Source: Spirochaetota bacterium (GTDB lineage Bacteria > Spirochaetota > Spirochaetia > Treponematales > Rectinemataceae). Taken from it: 64,000 nucleotides of DNA. The notes under the pieces are model-generated. The model did no database searches. It was not told the DNA's origin and saw only the letters and a program-made list of their open reading frames with translations. The stretch is taken from assembly GCA_029265255.1 (NCBI GenBank), contig JAJUJQ010000002.1:1-64000 (forward strand), in the 5' to 3' direction. Position 1 is the stretch's first letter. Each line of letters begins with the position of its first letter. Positions 14,518-23,330 of the stretch are shown piece after piece. The position numbers and the translations under genes were made by a program.

Positions 14518-16650
14518 CTATAATCCAAGAATTTTCGCCGCTTCCTCCGGGGTGCGGGCACGCAGGAGCTCCTCTCGCACGATGTCCGAACCCAGAGTCG
14601 AACCGAGGCTCGTCAATACCTGCATGTGGGGGGCCGGGTCCCCAGTCGAGCTGGCGATAAGGGCGATGATGCGTGCAGGGGTACCGTCGATGGTCTGGAA
14701 ATCGATGCCTTGCCTGCTGATGCCAATGGCAAGCACCGGCTTATCGACTCCCGCTGTCCGCGCATGAGGTATGGCGATGCCATGCTGCATGCCGGTGGAC
14801 ATCAGTGTTTCACGCTCGATTATATCAGCCAACACTTGAGCTCGATCCTTAAGGTGGTGTACCTTGTCGAGCAGATCGACCAGCTGGGTAATTGCCTCTT
14901 CCTTGGTGCGCGCGGGCATATCGACCATGATGCAGCGCGGGTCGAGGATCTTCAGGAAGGTCATATCTTTGCGGCTCTTCTCCACATCGAGATTCTTGCG
15001 GAACGCGGACGGATCCACACTCTCCTTTAGCCTGTCGAAATTGGCATCGAGCTTGACCAGGGTTTCGTGCAGCATGGCCCGGACGAAGGGCATGTCCTCT
15101 GGTGCCGATTCGAGTGTGAGCGTTTTGCTGTTTACTTTCAGGGATATCGAAACATCACCCTTGCGAATATGGGAGATTTCGTCGCGGATGCTCATAAGTT
15201 GGACATAGAACCCTTCGCGTTGAAGGTCATTGAGGAGCGTGGTCGAGATGAGCTCGGCAAGCTCGCAGTTCGGCATTTCGATTACCAGAGACTCGGCTGT
15301 AGCGGTTTTCGCTTCTTTTCTGGTTCCTCGCTCTTTTCGTTCCAGCAAGGAATTGAGCAGGATCGGCGCGAGGACGGTGGTCAGGATGGTCATCAGGATC
15401 GACGCGCCAAAGAATCCGGGGCTGAGGACGCCGGAACTAAGTCCGATGCCGGCGATAATCAATGCAACTTCGCCTCGTGGAACCATGCCTACCCCGATAC
15501 GAATCGCTCCCAGGCCGTTGAATCCTAGGAAGAGCGAAGGAAGCCCGCATCCAAGCACCTTCGCAAGTGCCGCGAACACGGTGAACAGCAACCCGAACAG
15601 CAGGACCGATGGCTCCAGAATGCGCGCTACTTCTACCTGCATCCCCATAACGACAAAAAAGAGCGGCACGAAGAGGTCGTAGAGCACCTTGGTTTTGTCC
15701 TGAATCAGGAACGACAACTCGGTCTTAGAAAGGCTGAGGCCGACGATGTAGGCTCCGATGATCATCGACAGCCCCTGCATTTCAAAGATGCCGGCGATGA
15801 AGAGGGCAAGACCCAGGGCCAGAATGTTGAAGTGGCTCTCACCGCCGATTTTTTTTATAAAGGAAGAAATCTGCTTCGAGAATGCGAGACCCAGCGCGGT
15901 GAAGGCGAGCCAGAGCCCGAATGCCTTGGCCGTGATGCCCGCGATGGCAAGCGTCGAAAGGCCGCCGCCTCTGCTCCCTTCCAGTACCGCGACGATGCCA
16001 AGCACGATAGCCAATAGGATGATACCGAGTACATCATCGAATACCGCGGCGGCAAGGATGGTGACACCTTCGGGAGAATCCATTTTCTTGCGGTCAGAAA
16101 GGATACGGGCGGTAATACCGACACTGGTAGCGGTACTCATAATGCCCAGAAACATATTGACGGGCGAGAATAGAGCTTGATGGGTGAACAAGGACCCCAG
16201 CAGCGAGCCAAACGCGAATGAGAAAACCACGCCGCCAATGCCGATCAGACTTCCCGCTACCGAATACCGCATCAGCATGTCGAGGTCTGTTTCGAGCCCG
16301 CTTGAGAACAGCAGGATGATCGAAGCCACCGACGCGAATGCCTGGAGCGCAAGCGGGATGGAATTGCCTTGCGCGATCGGGAACATGCCGTGCGGGAAAC
16401 CAGGCAGCGGGAGCGCACCCAACGCGTAAGGGCCAATAATAATGCCAGCGAGCAGCTCGCCGAGCACGCCGGGCAGCGACAATGATTCCGCGGCAATACC
16501 CCCTAGCCGAGCGGCAAAGAGAATCAGGGCGAGCTGAAACACAAATTGGGTGATATTCTCAGCGGTATTGGAAGAGGTGTTTTGCGCGAATGCGGGAGTG
16601 AGCCCGATGAACAGAATCGCGAGAGCAAGGAGCCATTTTGTACGAAACAT
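14518..16650 (-). CDS. CPA2-family cation/proton antiporter with C-terminal EIIA-like domain
   Basis: The protein is about 710 aa from ATG 16650 (GGAGG five bases upstream), starting with a signal-like segment. About 12 membrane segments of a Na+/H+ exchanger (KefB/GerN type) occupy residues about 25-435, with GELLAGIIIGPYALG and the paired GVGMVPRGEVALI typical of the family. A cytosolic linker follows, and then residues about 575-710 form a PTS EIIA type-2 (fructose/nitrogen-PTS) domain. Its predicted phospho-His, in HGIAIPHAR, is about His629. The fusion suggests antiport controlled by PTS phosphorylation or by a ligand at this domain. Which ion is moved cannot be told. Confidence 0.9.
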   Translation of the reverse strand: MFRTKWLLALAILFIGLTPAFAQNTSSNTAENITQFVFQLALILFAARLGGIAAESLSLPGVLGELLAGIIIGPYALGALPLPGFPHGMFPIAQGNSIPLALQAFASVASIILLFSSGLETDLDMLMRYSVAGSLIGIGGVVFSFAFGSLLGSLFTHQALFSPVNMFLGIMSTATSVGITARILSDRKKMDSPEGVTILAAAVFDDVLGIILLAIVLGIVAVLEGSRGGGLSTLAIAGITAKAFGLWLAFTALGLAFSKQISSFIKKIGGESHFNILALGLALFIAGIFEMQGLSMIIGAYIVGLSLSKTELSFLIQDKTKVLYDLFVPLFFVVMGMQVEVARILEPSVLLFGLLFTVFAALAKVLGCGLPSLFLGFNGLGAIRIGVGMVPRGEVALIIAGIGLSSGVLSPGFFGASILMTILTTVLAPILLNSLLERKERGTRKEAKTATAESLVIEMPNCELAELISTTLLNDLQREGFYVQLMSIRDEISHIRKGDVSISLKVNSKTLTLESAPEDMPFVRAMLHETLVKLDANFDRLKESVDPSAFRKNLDVEKSRKDMTFLKILDPRCIMVDMPARTKEEAITQLVDLLDKVHHLKDRAQVLADIIERETLMSTGMQHGIAIPHARTAGVDKPVLAIGISRQGIDFQTIDGTPARIIALIASSTGDPAPHMQVLTSLGSTLGSDIVREELLRARTPEEAAKILGL

Positions 16651-16804
16651 GACCGCCTCCAGATGCAGTATAATCGATATACGCATGAAAGGCAATATCA
16701 ATAAGTGCGAAATAATTCATAATATGTCAATATATGCAGAATATGCCGATGCGCAGTGAAGTCGGGTGGCCTTCAATCTATCCAACCATTCTATCATCTG
16801 GTAG

Positions 16805-16810
16805 TATAAC
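16805..16810 (+). promoter_or_regulatory. -10 element placing transcription start at the ATG of the next gene
   Basis: TATAAC lies six bases before the ATG at 16816 and no Shine-Dalgarno sequence is present. No clear -35 is seen. This would give a leaderless or nearly leaderless mRNA. Confidence 0.35.
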
Positions 16811-16815
16811 ATTCG

Positions 16816-17493
16816 ATGCTCAGTATTCTATTTGAAAATCACGATATACTCATCATAGACAAACCGGCAGGGCTTCCATCCCAGGGAGGCGAAGGCGTCG
16901 GTGACCATGTGGTAGCGCTCGTAGCGCGCGAGCAGGGGCTCGTGCCGCTTCCTGTCCATCGGCTTGACCGGGATACCGCGGGATGCATGATTCTCGCAAA
17001 AAATCCATCCGCTGCCGCGCGCTGGTCGGCCTGGCTGGAAGGGAGAGTGCTGCGCAAATTTTACCGCGCGTGGGTTGCCGGTATTCCTTTGGGACCTACC
17101 GGATGCATCGATTTCGCGCTGCCAGGGAAGAAAGGGATACAGAATGCGCAGACGCTCTGGAAATGCCTGAGACAGGAACATATGGTGGCGTCTGTATCCG
17201 AAATCTCGCTGTTGGAGCTTGAGCTGAAAACCGGCCGCATGCACCAGATTCGGAAGCACCTGGCAGGCATCGGGCATCCGATACTCGGCGACGACCGGCA
17301 TGGCGATTTTGCGCTCAACCGGACCTCCAAACGCGAACTGGGGGTACGCTCGCTCATGCTGTGGGCGTGCAGACTCATTTTGCCGGGCGGTACAGTGATC
17401 GAATCCACAGAGCCGCCACATTTCGCGGCTTTTGATCAGATGCTCCAAAGACTGCGGGACATTCCGCGGCGGGATGGGCAGGGGGAACCATGA
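16816..17493 (+). CDS. RluA-family RNA pseudouridine synthase
   Basis: The enzyme isomerises uridine to pseudouridine in rRNA or tRNA. The 225-aa protein has the N-terminal DILIIDKPAGLPSQ, the catalytic motif VHRLDRDTAGCMILA (Asp of RLDRDT, about residue 51) and KTGRMHQIRKHLAGIGHPILGD near residues 138-158. There is no S4 domain, so it is a short RluA type. The RNA target cannot be assigned. Its stop overlaps the next start (ATGA). The start lacks a ribosome-binding site and sits just behind a -10 element. Confidence 0.9.
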   Translation: MLSILFENHDILIIDKPAGLPSQGGEGVGDHVVALVAREQGLVPLPVHRLDRDTAGCMILAKNPSAAARWSAWLEGRVLRKFYRAWVAGIPLGPTGCIDFALPGKKGIQNAQTLWKCLRQEHMVASVSEISLLELELKTGRMHQIRKHLAGIGHPILGDDRHGDFALNRTSKRELGVRSLMLWACRLILPGGTVIESTEPPHFAAFDQMLQRLRDIPRRDGQGEP

Positions 17494-17912
17494 GAGCACC
17501 ATTTGAAATTGGCGAAGGAGCGTGGTGGGTCGTACCGGACGGCAGGACTATCGCCGTGCCATCATTTCATGAGAGCTGGCTTGCGGCCCATCCAGCGATC
17601 GCCGGCGATGCCAAGAATACCATTGAATTTGTAAAGAAAAGCGGCTGGCTTTCGGTGACCCTTTATTCAGGTGGCATGGTCGAAATCATCAGCCGAGATC
17701 AAAACGATCCGCGCCAGAGGCAGGCGATCCTTCAGCTTTTGGCGCGTAATCGCCCGATTCTGTCCAGAGCGGTCATTTTCGTTCCCGCGTTTGACGGCTG
17801 TTTGACGCTTGGGCCCGAATTGCTTGATGACAGCGCGCGGATTGCCGAAATGCTCGCGCGTTTCGAACAAGCTGTCACCGCTGCTGGTCCGCAAGGATCG
17901 ACTGCAGGGTAG
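17490..17912 (+). CDS. Hypothetical protein
   Basis: The 140-aa protein is not recognised. It starts by ATGA overlap with the pseudouridine synthase, so the two are coupled. It has no signal peptide, membrane segment or Cys/His motif. The sequence begins with a beta-rich part (GEGAWWVVPDGRTIAVPSF) that ends in a helix-rich C-terminus (DDSARIAEMLARFEQAV). Its last 38 bases overlap the convergent DUF72 gene. The coupling makes it likely to be expressed, but no function can be given. Confidence 0.65.
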   Translation: MRAPFEIGEGAWWVVPDGRTIAVPSFHESWLAAHPAIAGDAKNTIEFVKKSGWLSVTLYSGGMVEIISRDQNDPRQRQAILQLLARNRPILSRAVIFVPAFDGCLTLGPELLDDSARIAEMLARFEQAVTAAGPQGSTAG

Positions 17913-18666
17913 CAGCATTCGCTGGCGCGTTGCCCCTGGCATGATTGTTGAATGCGACAAACACGGTCTGTGCCTGGGCGGCCATGGCTCGGACAATCCG
18001 CGCGCGGTCGCGGAGTTCGCTTTCGGAATAACAGTATTCATAGCGGCTTGTCGCGTCGCCGGACCACCACAGATCGGCATTTCTCCCATGGAGGCGGTAG
18101 TAGCAGACTGGCGATGTGACGATAACCGATTCGGGAGGCAATCCTGGGAGATCCGGCCTGTCTACGGTGACGAGTCCGACGTTTCTCTTTTTCAGCGCGT
18201 CGTAAACCCGCTCTTGGTACCAGGATACATGGCGGAACTCGACGACGAGCGGAAAGCCTGATAGTGCAGTGATTAGATTAGCGAGATAGCGGCGATTGTC
18301 GGGTTCGTATGAAAACCGGTATGGCAGCTGGATGAGCACACAGCCGAGCCGCCCTGTCGATGCCAGCGCCGAAACGGCTTCGCGAAATTCCTGCGCGCTC
18401 TGCTGCCAGCTCGCGTCGACTTCATGGGTCAGGCTGCGATGTACTTTCAGCGAAACACGGAAGTCCGTAGGCGTAAGGCGCGCCATCCTCTCCAGCTGGG
18501 CGGCTGTCGGCATACGGTACCACGTATAGTCGAGCTCAACAAAGGAAAAGACAAGCGAGTAGTAGCGAAGCATTTCGTGCGAGGGAAGGTCGGCAGGGTA
18601 GAACTCCCCTTTCCATTCATCATAGGAGTACCCGCAGGTTCCGACATGAACATTGCCTATTCGCAT
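17875..18666 (-). CDS. DUF72 (YecE-like) family protein
   Basis: The 263-aa protein shows the DUF72 signatures: VGTCGYSYDEWKGEFYP at the N-terminus, FVELDYTWYRMP and FRVSLKVHRSLTH. VEFRHVSW is in the middle, and YYRLHGR and VFVAFNNHARGNAPANA near the end. The family folds as a TIM barrel and its biochemical role is not established. Its 3' end overlaps the convergent hypothetical gene by 38 bases. Confidence 0.9.
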   Translation of the reverse strand: MRIGNVHVGTCGYSYDEWKGEFYPADLPSHEMLRYYSLVFSFVELDYTWYRMPTAAQLERMARLTPTDFRVSLKVHRSLTHEVDASWQQSAQEFREAVSALASTGRLGCVLIQLPYRFSYEPDNRRYLANLITALSGFPLVVEFRHVSWYQERVYDALKKRNVGLVTVDRPDLPGLPPESVIVTSPVCYYRLHGRNADLWWSGDATSRYEYCYSESELRDRARIVRAMAAQAQTVFVAFNNHARGNAPANAATLQSILADQQR

Positions 18667-18737
18667 AGATTTTCAGTATAGTAACTTGCGGGAACGAATG
18701 AAAGAATCCGCCAAGAACGGGCGGAGGAGGATGGAGG

Positions 18738-19331
18738 ATGATACTGACGGTGCTTGCCCGGCTGGTGAACAGCGCGCTTTCTCTGTACATGATTCTGTGC
18801 GTGGTGCGTATTTTTCTCTCCTGGATACCCCAGATGAAGACGACGCGCTGGGGGTTGCTGATTGCCCGGCTGACCGACCCCTACCTCGACCTATTCAAGG
18901 CTATTCCGCTATTTCGAACCGCGACAGTCGATTTCAGCCCAATCGCTGCCTTGGCGGTGCTGTCGGTGCTCAACAATCTTTTCATGACACTTTCGTTCGC
19001 GGCACGTATTACCGTAGGGTTCATACTGAGTCTGGTGCTCGATGCGGGCTGGTCAGCGATCTCCTTTCTCCTCGGATTCTTCATGCTCCTCACGATCGCG
19101 AGGATCGTAGGATACATCGCGCGGCTGGCGACCCTGCATCCTTTGTGGCAGATTCTCGACAGCATCATCAATCCCTTTCTGTTCAGGATCAACAGACTGG
19201 TCTACCGTGGCAGGAGTGTCGAATACCTTCAGGGCTTGATTACAGGGTTCGTGGTTGTGCTGTTTCTCCGCGCGGCAGGGGGCTGGGTGATCCGGTTGCT
19301 GACCAACCTGCTTATGTCCCTGCCGTTCTGA
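18738..19331 (+). CDS. YggT-family membrane protein
   Basis: The 197-aa protein is made of two YggT repeats. Each has a hydrophobic hairpin around a conserved SW or PLWQ loop (VVRIFLSWIP...LTDPYLDLFK; ARLATLHPLWQILDSIINPFLFRINR). Five to six membrane segments are visible. YggT proteins are linked to membrane organisation, osmotic tolerance and, near septum genes, cell division, though the mechanism is unclear. GGAGG lies upstream. It is followed 35 bases later by the yhbY-like gene and is probably cotranscribed with it. Confidence 0.85.
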   Translation: MILTVLARLVNSALSLYMILCVVRIFLSWIPQMKTTRWGLLIARLTDPYLDLFKAIPLFRTATVDFSPIAALAVLSVLNNLFMTLSFAARITVGFILSLVLDAGWSAISFLLGFFMLLTIARIVGYIARLATLHPLWQILDSIINPFLFRINRLVYRGRSVEYLQGLITGFVVVLFLRAAGGWVIRLLTNLLMSLPF

Positions 19332-19366
19332 AAAATGGCTTGACCGGATAATTGGAGAATTGAACG

Positions 19367-19663
19367 ATGCTGACATCGAAACAGAGAAGCATGCTGAGCG
19401 GGATCGCGTCAAAGGACTGCGTCACGCAGGCGCTGGGTAAGCACGGTATGACCGATGCCTTTATCGCAAAAATCAACGAGCTTTTAGTGCACCATGAGCT
19501 TGTAAAAGTGAAATTTCTCGATTTCAAGGACGAAAAGCGCGAGCTATCGGAAGAGCTTGCCCAGCGGACCGGCGCGGAGCTTGTCCGTGTCATCGGCAAC
19601 AATGCTGTGCTGTACCGTCGTAACCCCGATCCTCAGAAGCGCCGCATTGAACTGCCGGAATAG
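19367..19663 (+). CDS. yhbY: CRM-domain RNA-binding protein, YhbY family
   Basis: The 98-aa protein is a single CRM (CRS1-YhbY) domain: an N-terminal LTSKQRSMLSGIASK, a helix with GMTDAFIAKINELLVHHELVKVK, and the final RTGAELVRVIGNNAVLYRRN. YhbY associates with pre-50S ribosomal particles in other bacteria. GGAGA lies upstream of the ATG. Confidence 0.9.
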   Translation: MLTSKQRSMLSGIASKDCVTQALGKHGMTDAFIAKINELLVHHELVKVKFLDFKDEKRELSEELAQRTGAELVRVIGNNAVLYRRNPDPQKRRIELPE

Positions 19664-19706
19664 CCGCCGGTCAGCCTGAGCTCAGTAACGCTCCATCCCC
19701 TCACGC

Positions 19707-21959
19707 TCAATCCGCGGGCTTGGCATAATCGCGCAACTCTTCAAGATGGAGCGCCGTGTACGCGCAGAGATAGCGGAAGCCGGGATAGTTGAGCGCCGGG
19801 TCCATCAGCGCGTCGCTCAGAATGAGCAGAGAACCGGTGATTCTGGGAGCGCGGAGCAATAGCCGCGCCATTGGTACAACATCTGACGTGTCTTTCGAAC
19901 TACCGAAAAGCAGCTCCAGCGCCTGACCCCACGCTGCCAGTCCTTCCTTGCCAAGCGGCAGATCATGCGCATGGGCGGACAGCTGCTCAAGCCCTGCGCG
20001 GTGATCGTCGATGAACTCCGAATAGAGCGTATAGAATCCTCTGTCGATTCCAAGAATGCCGCTAATAGCGAGCACTATTTCGTCTGAGACATAGGCTGGC
20101 CGGTCTTCGGCGCGAAGACACGAAAGAAGCGTGGGGATAGATTCGATGGAGCTGAACAGCTCAAGCGCGTAGGCGCCCGCGATGCGCACCCGAGGATTGT
20201 TTGTCGCGCGTACGGTCTCTTCAATGGCGGGAATGGCTTCCCGGGCTCCCAGCCGGGCAAGGGCGACCAACGCAGTGCTCTGCAGCATGTAGTCGGGCTC
20301 CTGCAGCGACTCGATCAGCGCAGGGATGGCTATCGATGCGCGGCTCTTGCCCAGGATTCGGGCCGCAACGTAGGCGGTGGTATAGACATTCGTATGTACC
20401 TCGCGAATGAGGGCACTGATGGTGTCAGCTTCTAGCTCGGGAATCGATTCCAGCGCCAGAAGCGCTTCCATGCGCACCTCGAACCGTGGCGAATGAAGGT
20501 ATTCCACGAGTTCCTTCTGCGAGAGTTTGGAAGGCATTTTGCCCAGCTCCTGCAGAATGCGGATTTCTTCGGTGGCGCTAGCGCTCTGATCGAGGCGGGC
20601 AAGCAGATCGAAGGTTCTGAGTTCGCGTGGCGAAAACAGTACCGAGAGCGATTGGCTGACCGAGCGGGCGCCCATGTGCGGCAGGTTGCGCATGCCGACA
20701 ATCACAAACACAAGAATGATGCTGATGAGCGCATAGTAGAGGCGGAAGGAGCCCGCGGAGCCAAGTCCCGCGCTGGCAAGCACTTCCAAAGTAGCGCCCC
20801 CAAGAAAGGCACCGAGCGACCCGCCTATGCCATAGGCGAGATTGTAGATAACAGCCAGGTCCAGCATTTTCTCCTTTGGCACAAGCCCGAAATAGTACAC
20901 CTGGCCAGCGTTTTCTTCACCCGCGAAACCGAATGACGACAGGAAATGCACCACCGAGAGGAACAAGCCTACCATCGCAGGAGCACCGATCAGCGCACTC
21001 GAGCCGGGGATTAGGGCAATTGGAATGAAGGAGATGAAGCCAATAGTGCTAAAGATGATGAACAGCGGTTTTGAACCGAGGCGGTCGACGACAAGTCGCG
21101 TAATCAGGCCCATCGCGATCGAGCCTAGACCTGCGACGATCGAGTATACCATGATGGCGTCATCGCCCTGGGCGAACACGTTCTTGGCATAGACCGGCAG
21201 GAAGGCCCGCCCCATGCCCGATAGAAATGATAGCAGCATGAATGTCAGGATGAAGGCTCTGAATTCGGGCTTGATGAGCGCTTCCCTGGTGACCTGCCAA
21301 ATCGAGGTGCTCTCCTTCGATGCGAACGCGTCCGGTTCTGGCGTCTTGAACAGGAAGGCGCATCCGACAAGTCCTGTTAGTATGCCAATACCGATGGCGA
21401 TGGCATAGGTCCAGACCGAGGCCTGCTCGCCAAGCAGAAAGGCTAGCACGATATTACCGAAGATAGCGGCGACCGAATTCACTACCGAAACGTTGACGAG
21501 GTAGCGGCCCTGGTCGCTGCGCGGTTTCTCCGAGCCTCCAGACGCCAGGAGACCAAGAACCGGGTTGTTCCCGATCATGGCGACACCGCGCGAGACATGG
21601 AAACCCGCCGTGCCGAGGATCAGCAGAAGGATGGCCATGCTGTAGTTGCCGCGGGCGACAAAAAGGGGGCATGCCAGAAGTGGCAGGAGCATGAGATACC
21701 GGATAACCCACCCCCAGCCGAAGACCTTTACGATAGACGCCCGTTTGATGAGGCGCTTTCCCATAGGCAGCATAAAAAAGGTGACATAGACCAAGGCATT
21801 CAATAGGCCAATGACGCTGTTGGCAGCGCCAAGCCGCAGGGCGAACAAGGTGATGATCGAGCCCGAAACGAACACGAATGAAAAGGAGTTGAAGAGGTTG
21901 AAAATATTGAAGGTACGGCGTGCCTGTCGGAGCCGCTGTGGCGAAAGCGGTACGGACAT
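19707..21959 (-). CDS. MFS-type transporter fused to C-terminal HEAT repeats
   Basis: The 750-aa protein has about 12 membrane segments in residues about 15-430, with MFS-like loops. The cytoplasmic C-terminal part, about 440-730, is made of degenerate helical HEAT-like repeats (SPRFEVRMEALLALESIP, AYVAARILGKSRASIAIPALIESL, ALVALARLGAREAIPAIEETV). AAGGGGGT supports the ATG. The transport substrate is unknown. The HEAT portion probably binds a partner protein. It lies 9 bases downstream of a MATE exporter and likely shares its mRNA. Confidence 0.8.
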   Translation of the reverse strand: MSVPLSPQRLRQARRTFNIFNLFNSFSFVFVSGSIITLFALRLGAANSVIGLLNALVYVTFFMLPMGKRLIKRASIVKVFGWGWVIRYLMLLPLLACPLFVARGNYSMAILLLILGTAGFHVSRGVAMIGNNPVLGLLASGGSEKPRSDQGRYLVNVSVVNSVAAIFGNIVLAFLLGEQASVWTYAIAIGIGILTGLVGCAFLFKTPEPDAFASKESTSIWQVTREALIKPEFRAFILTFMLLSFLSGMGRAFLPVYAKNVFAQGDDAIMVYSIVAGLGSIAMGLITRLVVDRLGSKPLFIIFSTIGFISFIPIALIPGSSALIGAPAMVGLFLSVVHFLSSFGFAGEENAGQVYYFGLVPKEKMLDLAVIYNLAYGIGGSLGAFLGGATLEVLASAGLGSAGSFRLYYALISIILVFVIVGMRNLPHMGARSVSQSLSVLFSPRELRTFDLLARLDQSASATEEIRILQELGKMPSKLSQKELVEYLHSPRFEVRMEALLALESIPELEADTISALIREVHTNVYTTAYVAARILGKSRASIAIPALIESLQEPDYMLQSTALVALARLGAREAIPAIEETVRATNNPRVRIAGAYALELFSSIESIPTLLSCLRAEDRPAYVSDEIVLAISGILGIDRGFYTLYSEFIDDHRAGLEQLSAHAHDLPLGKEGLAAWGQALELLFGSSKDTSDVVPMARLLLRAPRITGSLLILSDALMDPALNYPGFRYLCAYTALHLEELRDYAKPAD

Positions 21960-21968
21960 GGCACCCCC

Positions 21969-23330
21969 TTATTCCGCGATTACCGCGGCTGGTTGCCTGA
22001 CCAGCACTTTCGACTTCCACCGGCCTGTCCGGTAATACCAGGTGGAGAAAAGAAATCCAACGAACCAGCCCGCAGGGATGGACCACCAGATGCCGTCGCT
22101 TCCCATGCCCAGGACTTTTGTGAACAGCAGGGCGCAGGGAATGCGCACTACCCACAGCGCGAGAAGGGTATTGATCATGGGTATGAAGACATCTCCCGCT
22201 CCGCGCATGACGCCATTGTTGATAAACATGGTCCCGAACAAGACGTAAAAAAGCCCCACAATGAAGAGATATCGACTGCCGATCCGGATCACTTCGGGAT
22301 CCCTGGTAAAAACGCTCACAAGCCACCCGCCCGCGGTCGCCACAAAGAGCGTGATGACAGCCGAGATGACCGTGTTCATGATGATGGCGGCGCGATAGCC
22401 CTTGCGGACTCGTTCGGTTTTTCCCGCCCCCATATTCTGACCGGTGAAGGTCATCAGCGCCTGGCTCAAGTTCATGGCCGGCATGGACGCGAAGTTGTCT
22501 ATCCGTGATGCGGCGGTGAACGCGGCCATGGTCGAAGCGCCGAACCCGTTCACGATGCGGGTGAGCATCATCATGCCGATGGAGACCAGCATCTGCTGCA
22601 AGCCTGTCGGCAGACCTATTTTCAGCATGCTGCCGAATATCTGCCTGTCGAATTCGATGGTGCGAAATTCCAGCTTCATATGCGAGCCAGTTCGGTTGAA
22701 GAACAGCATGGCGCCTATAAAGGAAAAGGCTTGCGAGATCAAGGTTGCCCACGCAACCCCAGCCACACCCCATCCGAAGGAGATGACAAACAGCAGGTCC
22801 AGCACGACATTCATAAGCGACGCGGCGATAAGCAAGTAGAGCGGCGTCTTGCTGTCACCGACGCCGCGGAGCATGGCGGAAACACCGTTGTATCCAAACG
22901 TGATGAACATGCCTCCCAGAATGATGCTCATGTAGGTGCGCGCGTCCTGGTAGTACTCAAGAGGAACGGACAGAATGTTCAGAATGAGAGGGACCGCAAG
23001 CACCCCCAGGGCTGACATGAGAATGCCGGCCGCGAAAAGGAAGATGTAGCTTGTGGATATAGTGCGCGATAGTTCGCGTTTCATACGGGCGCCGAAGAAT
23101 TGGCTGATCAGCACCGACGATCCCAGGGTAATGCCCATGATGAGCGCGAGCAGAAGGAAAATAACCGGGAAGGAGACGCCGACCGCCGCAAGGGCGTTGG
23201 TGCCGATGAACTGTCCTACCACGAAGCTATCGACCATATTGTAAAACTGCTGGAACACATTGCCGAGAAGCATGGGAAGCGCAAACAGAATGAGGGTTTT
23301 TCCTTCATCTCCCTGGGTGAGATCACTCAT
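21969..23330 (-). CDS. MATE-family multidrug/toxin exporter
   Basis: The 453-aa protein with 12 predicted membrane segments is a Na+- or H+-driven exporter. It starts LTQGDEGKTLILFALPMLLGNVFQQFYNMVDSFVVGQFIG, the hallmark of MATE, and the second half repeats it (GLPTGLQQMLVSIGMMMLTRIVNGFG). FTGQNMGAGKTERVRKGY is the conserved loop. Its ATG overlaps the mazG stop (ATGA), so mazG and this gene are coupled. Substrate unknown. Confidence 0.93.
   Translation of the reverse strand: MSDLTQGDEGKTLILFALPMLLGNVFQQFYNMVDSFVVGQFIGTNALAAVGVSFPVIFLLLALIMGITLGSSVLISQFFGARMKRELSRTISTSYIFLFAAGILMSALGVLAVPLILNILSVPLEYYQDARTYMSIILGGMFITFGYNGVSAMLRGVGDSKTPLYLLIAASLMNVVLDLLFVISFGWGVAGVAWATLISQAFSFIGAMLFFNRTGSHMKLEFRTIEFDRQIFGSMLKIGLPTGLQQMLVSIGMMMLTRIVNGFGASTMAAFTAASRIDNFASMPAMNLSQALMTFTGQNMGAGKTERVRKGYRAAIIMNTVISAVITLFVATAGGWLVSVFTRDPEVIRIGSRYLFIVGLFYVLFGTMFINNGVMRGAGDVFIPMINTLLALWVVRIPCALLFTKVLGMGSDGIWWSIPAGWFVGFLFSTWYYRTGRWKSKVLVRQPAAVIAE

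Noticed and set aside
21454..22773. Minus-strand open frame of 439 codons overlapping the MATE and MFS genes
   Set aside because: It is another reading frame of two clear membrane-protein genes. It is very rich in His, Arg and Gly and shows no family motif.
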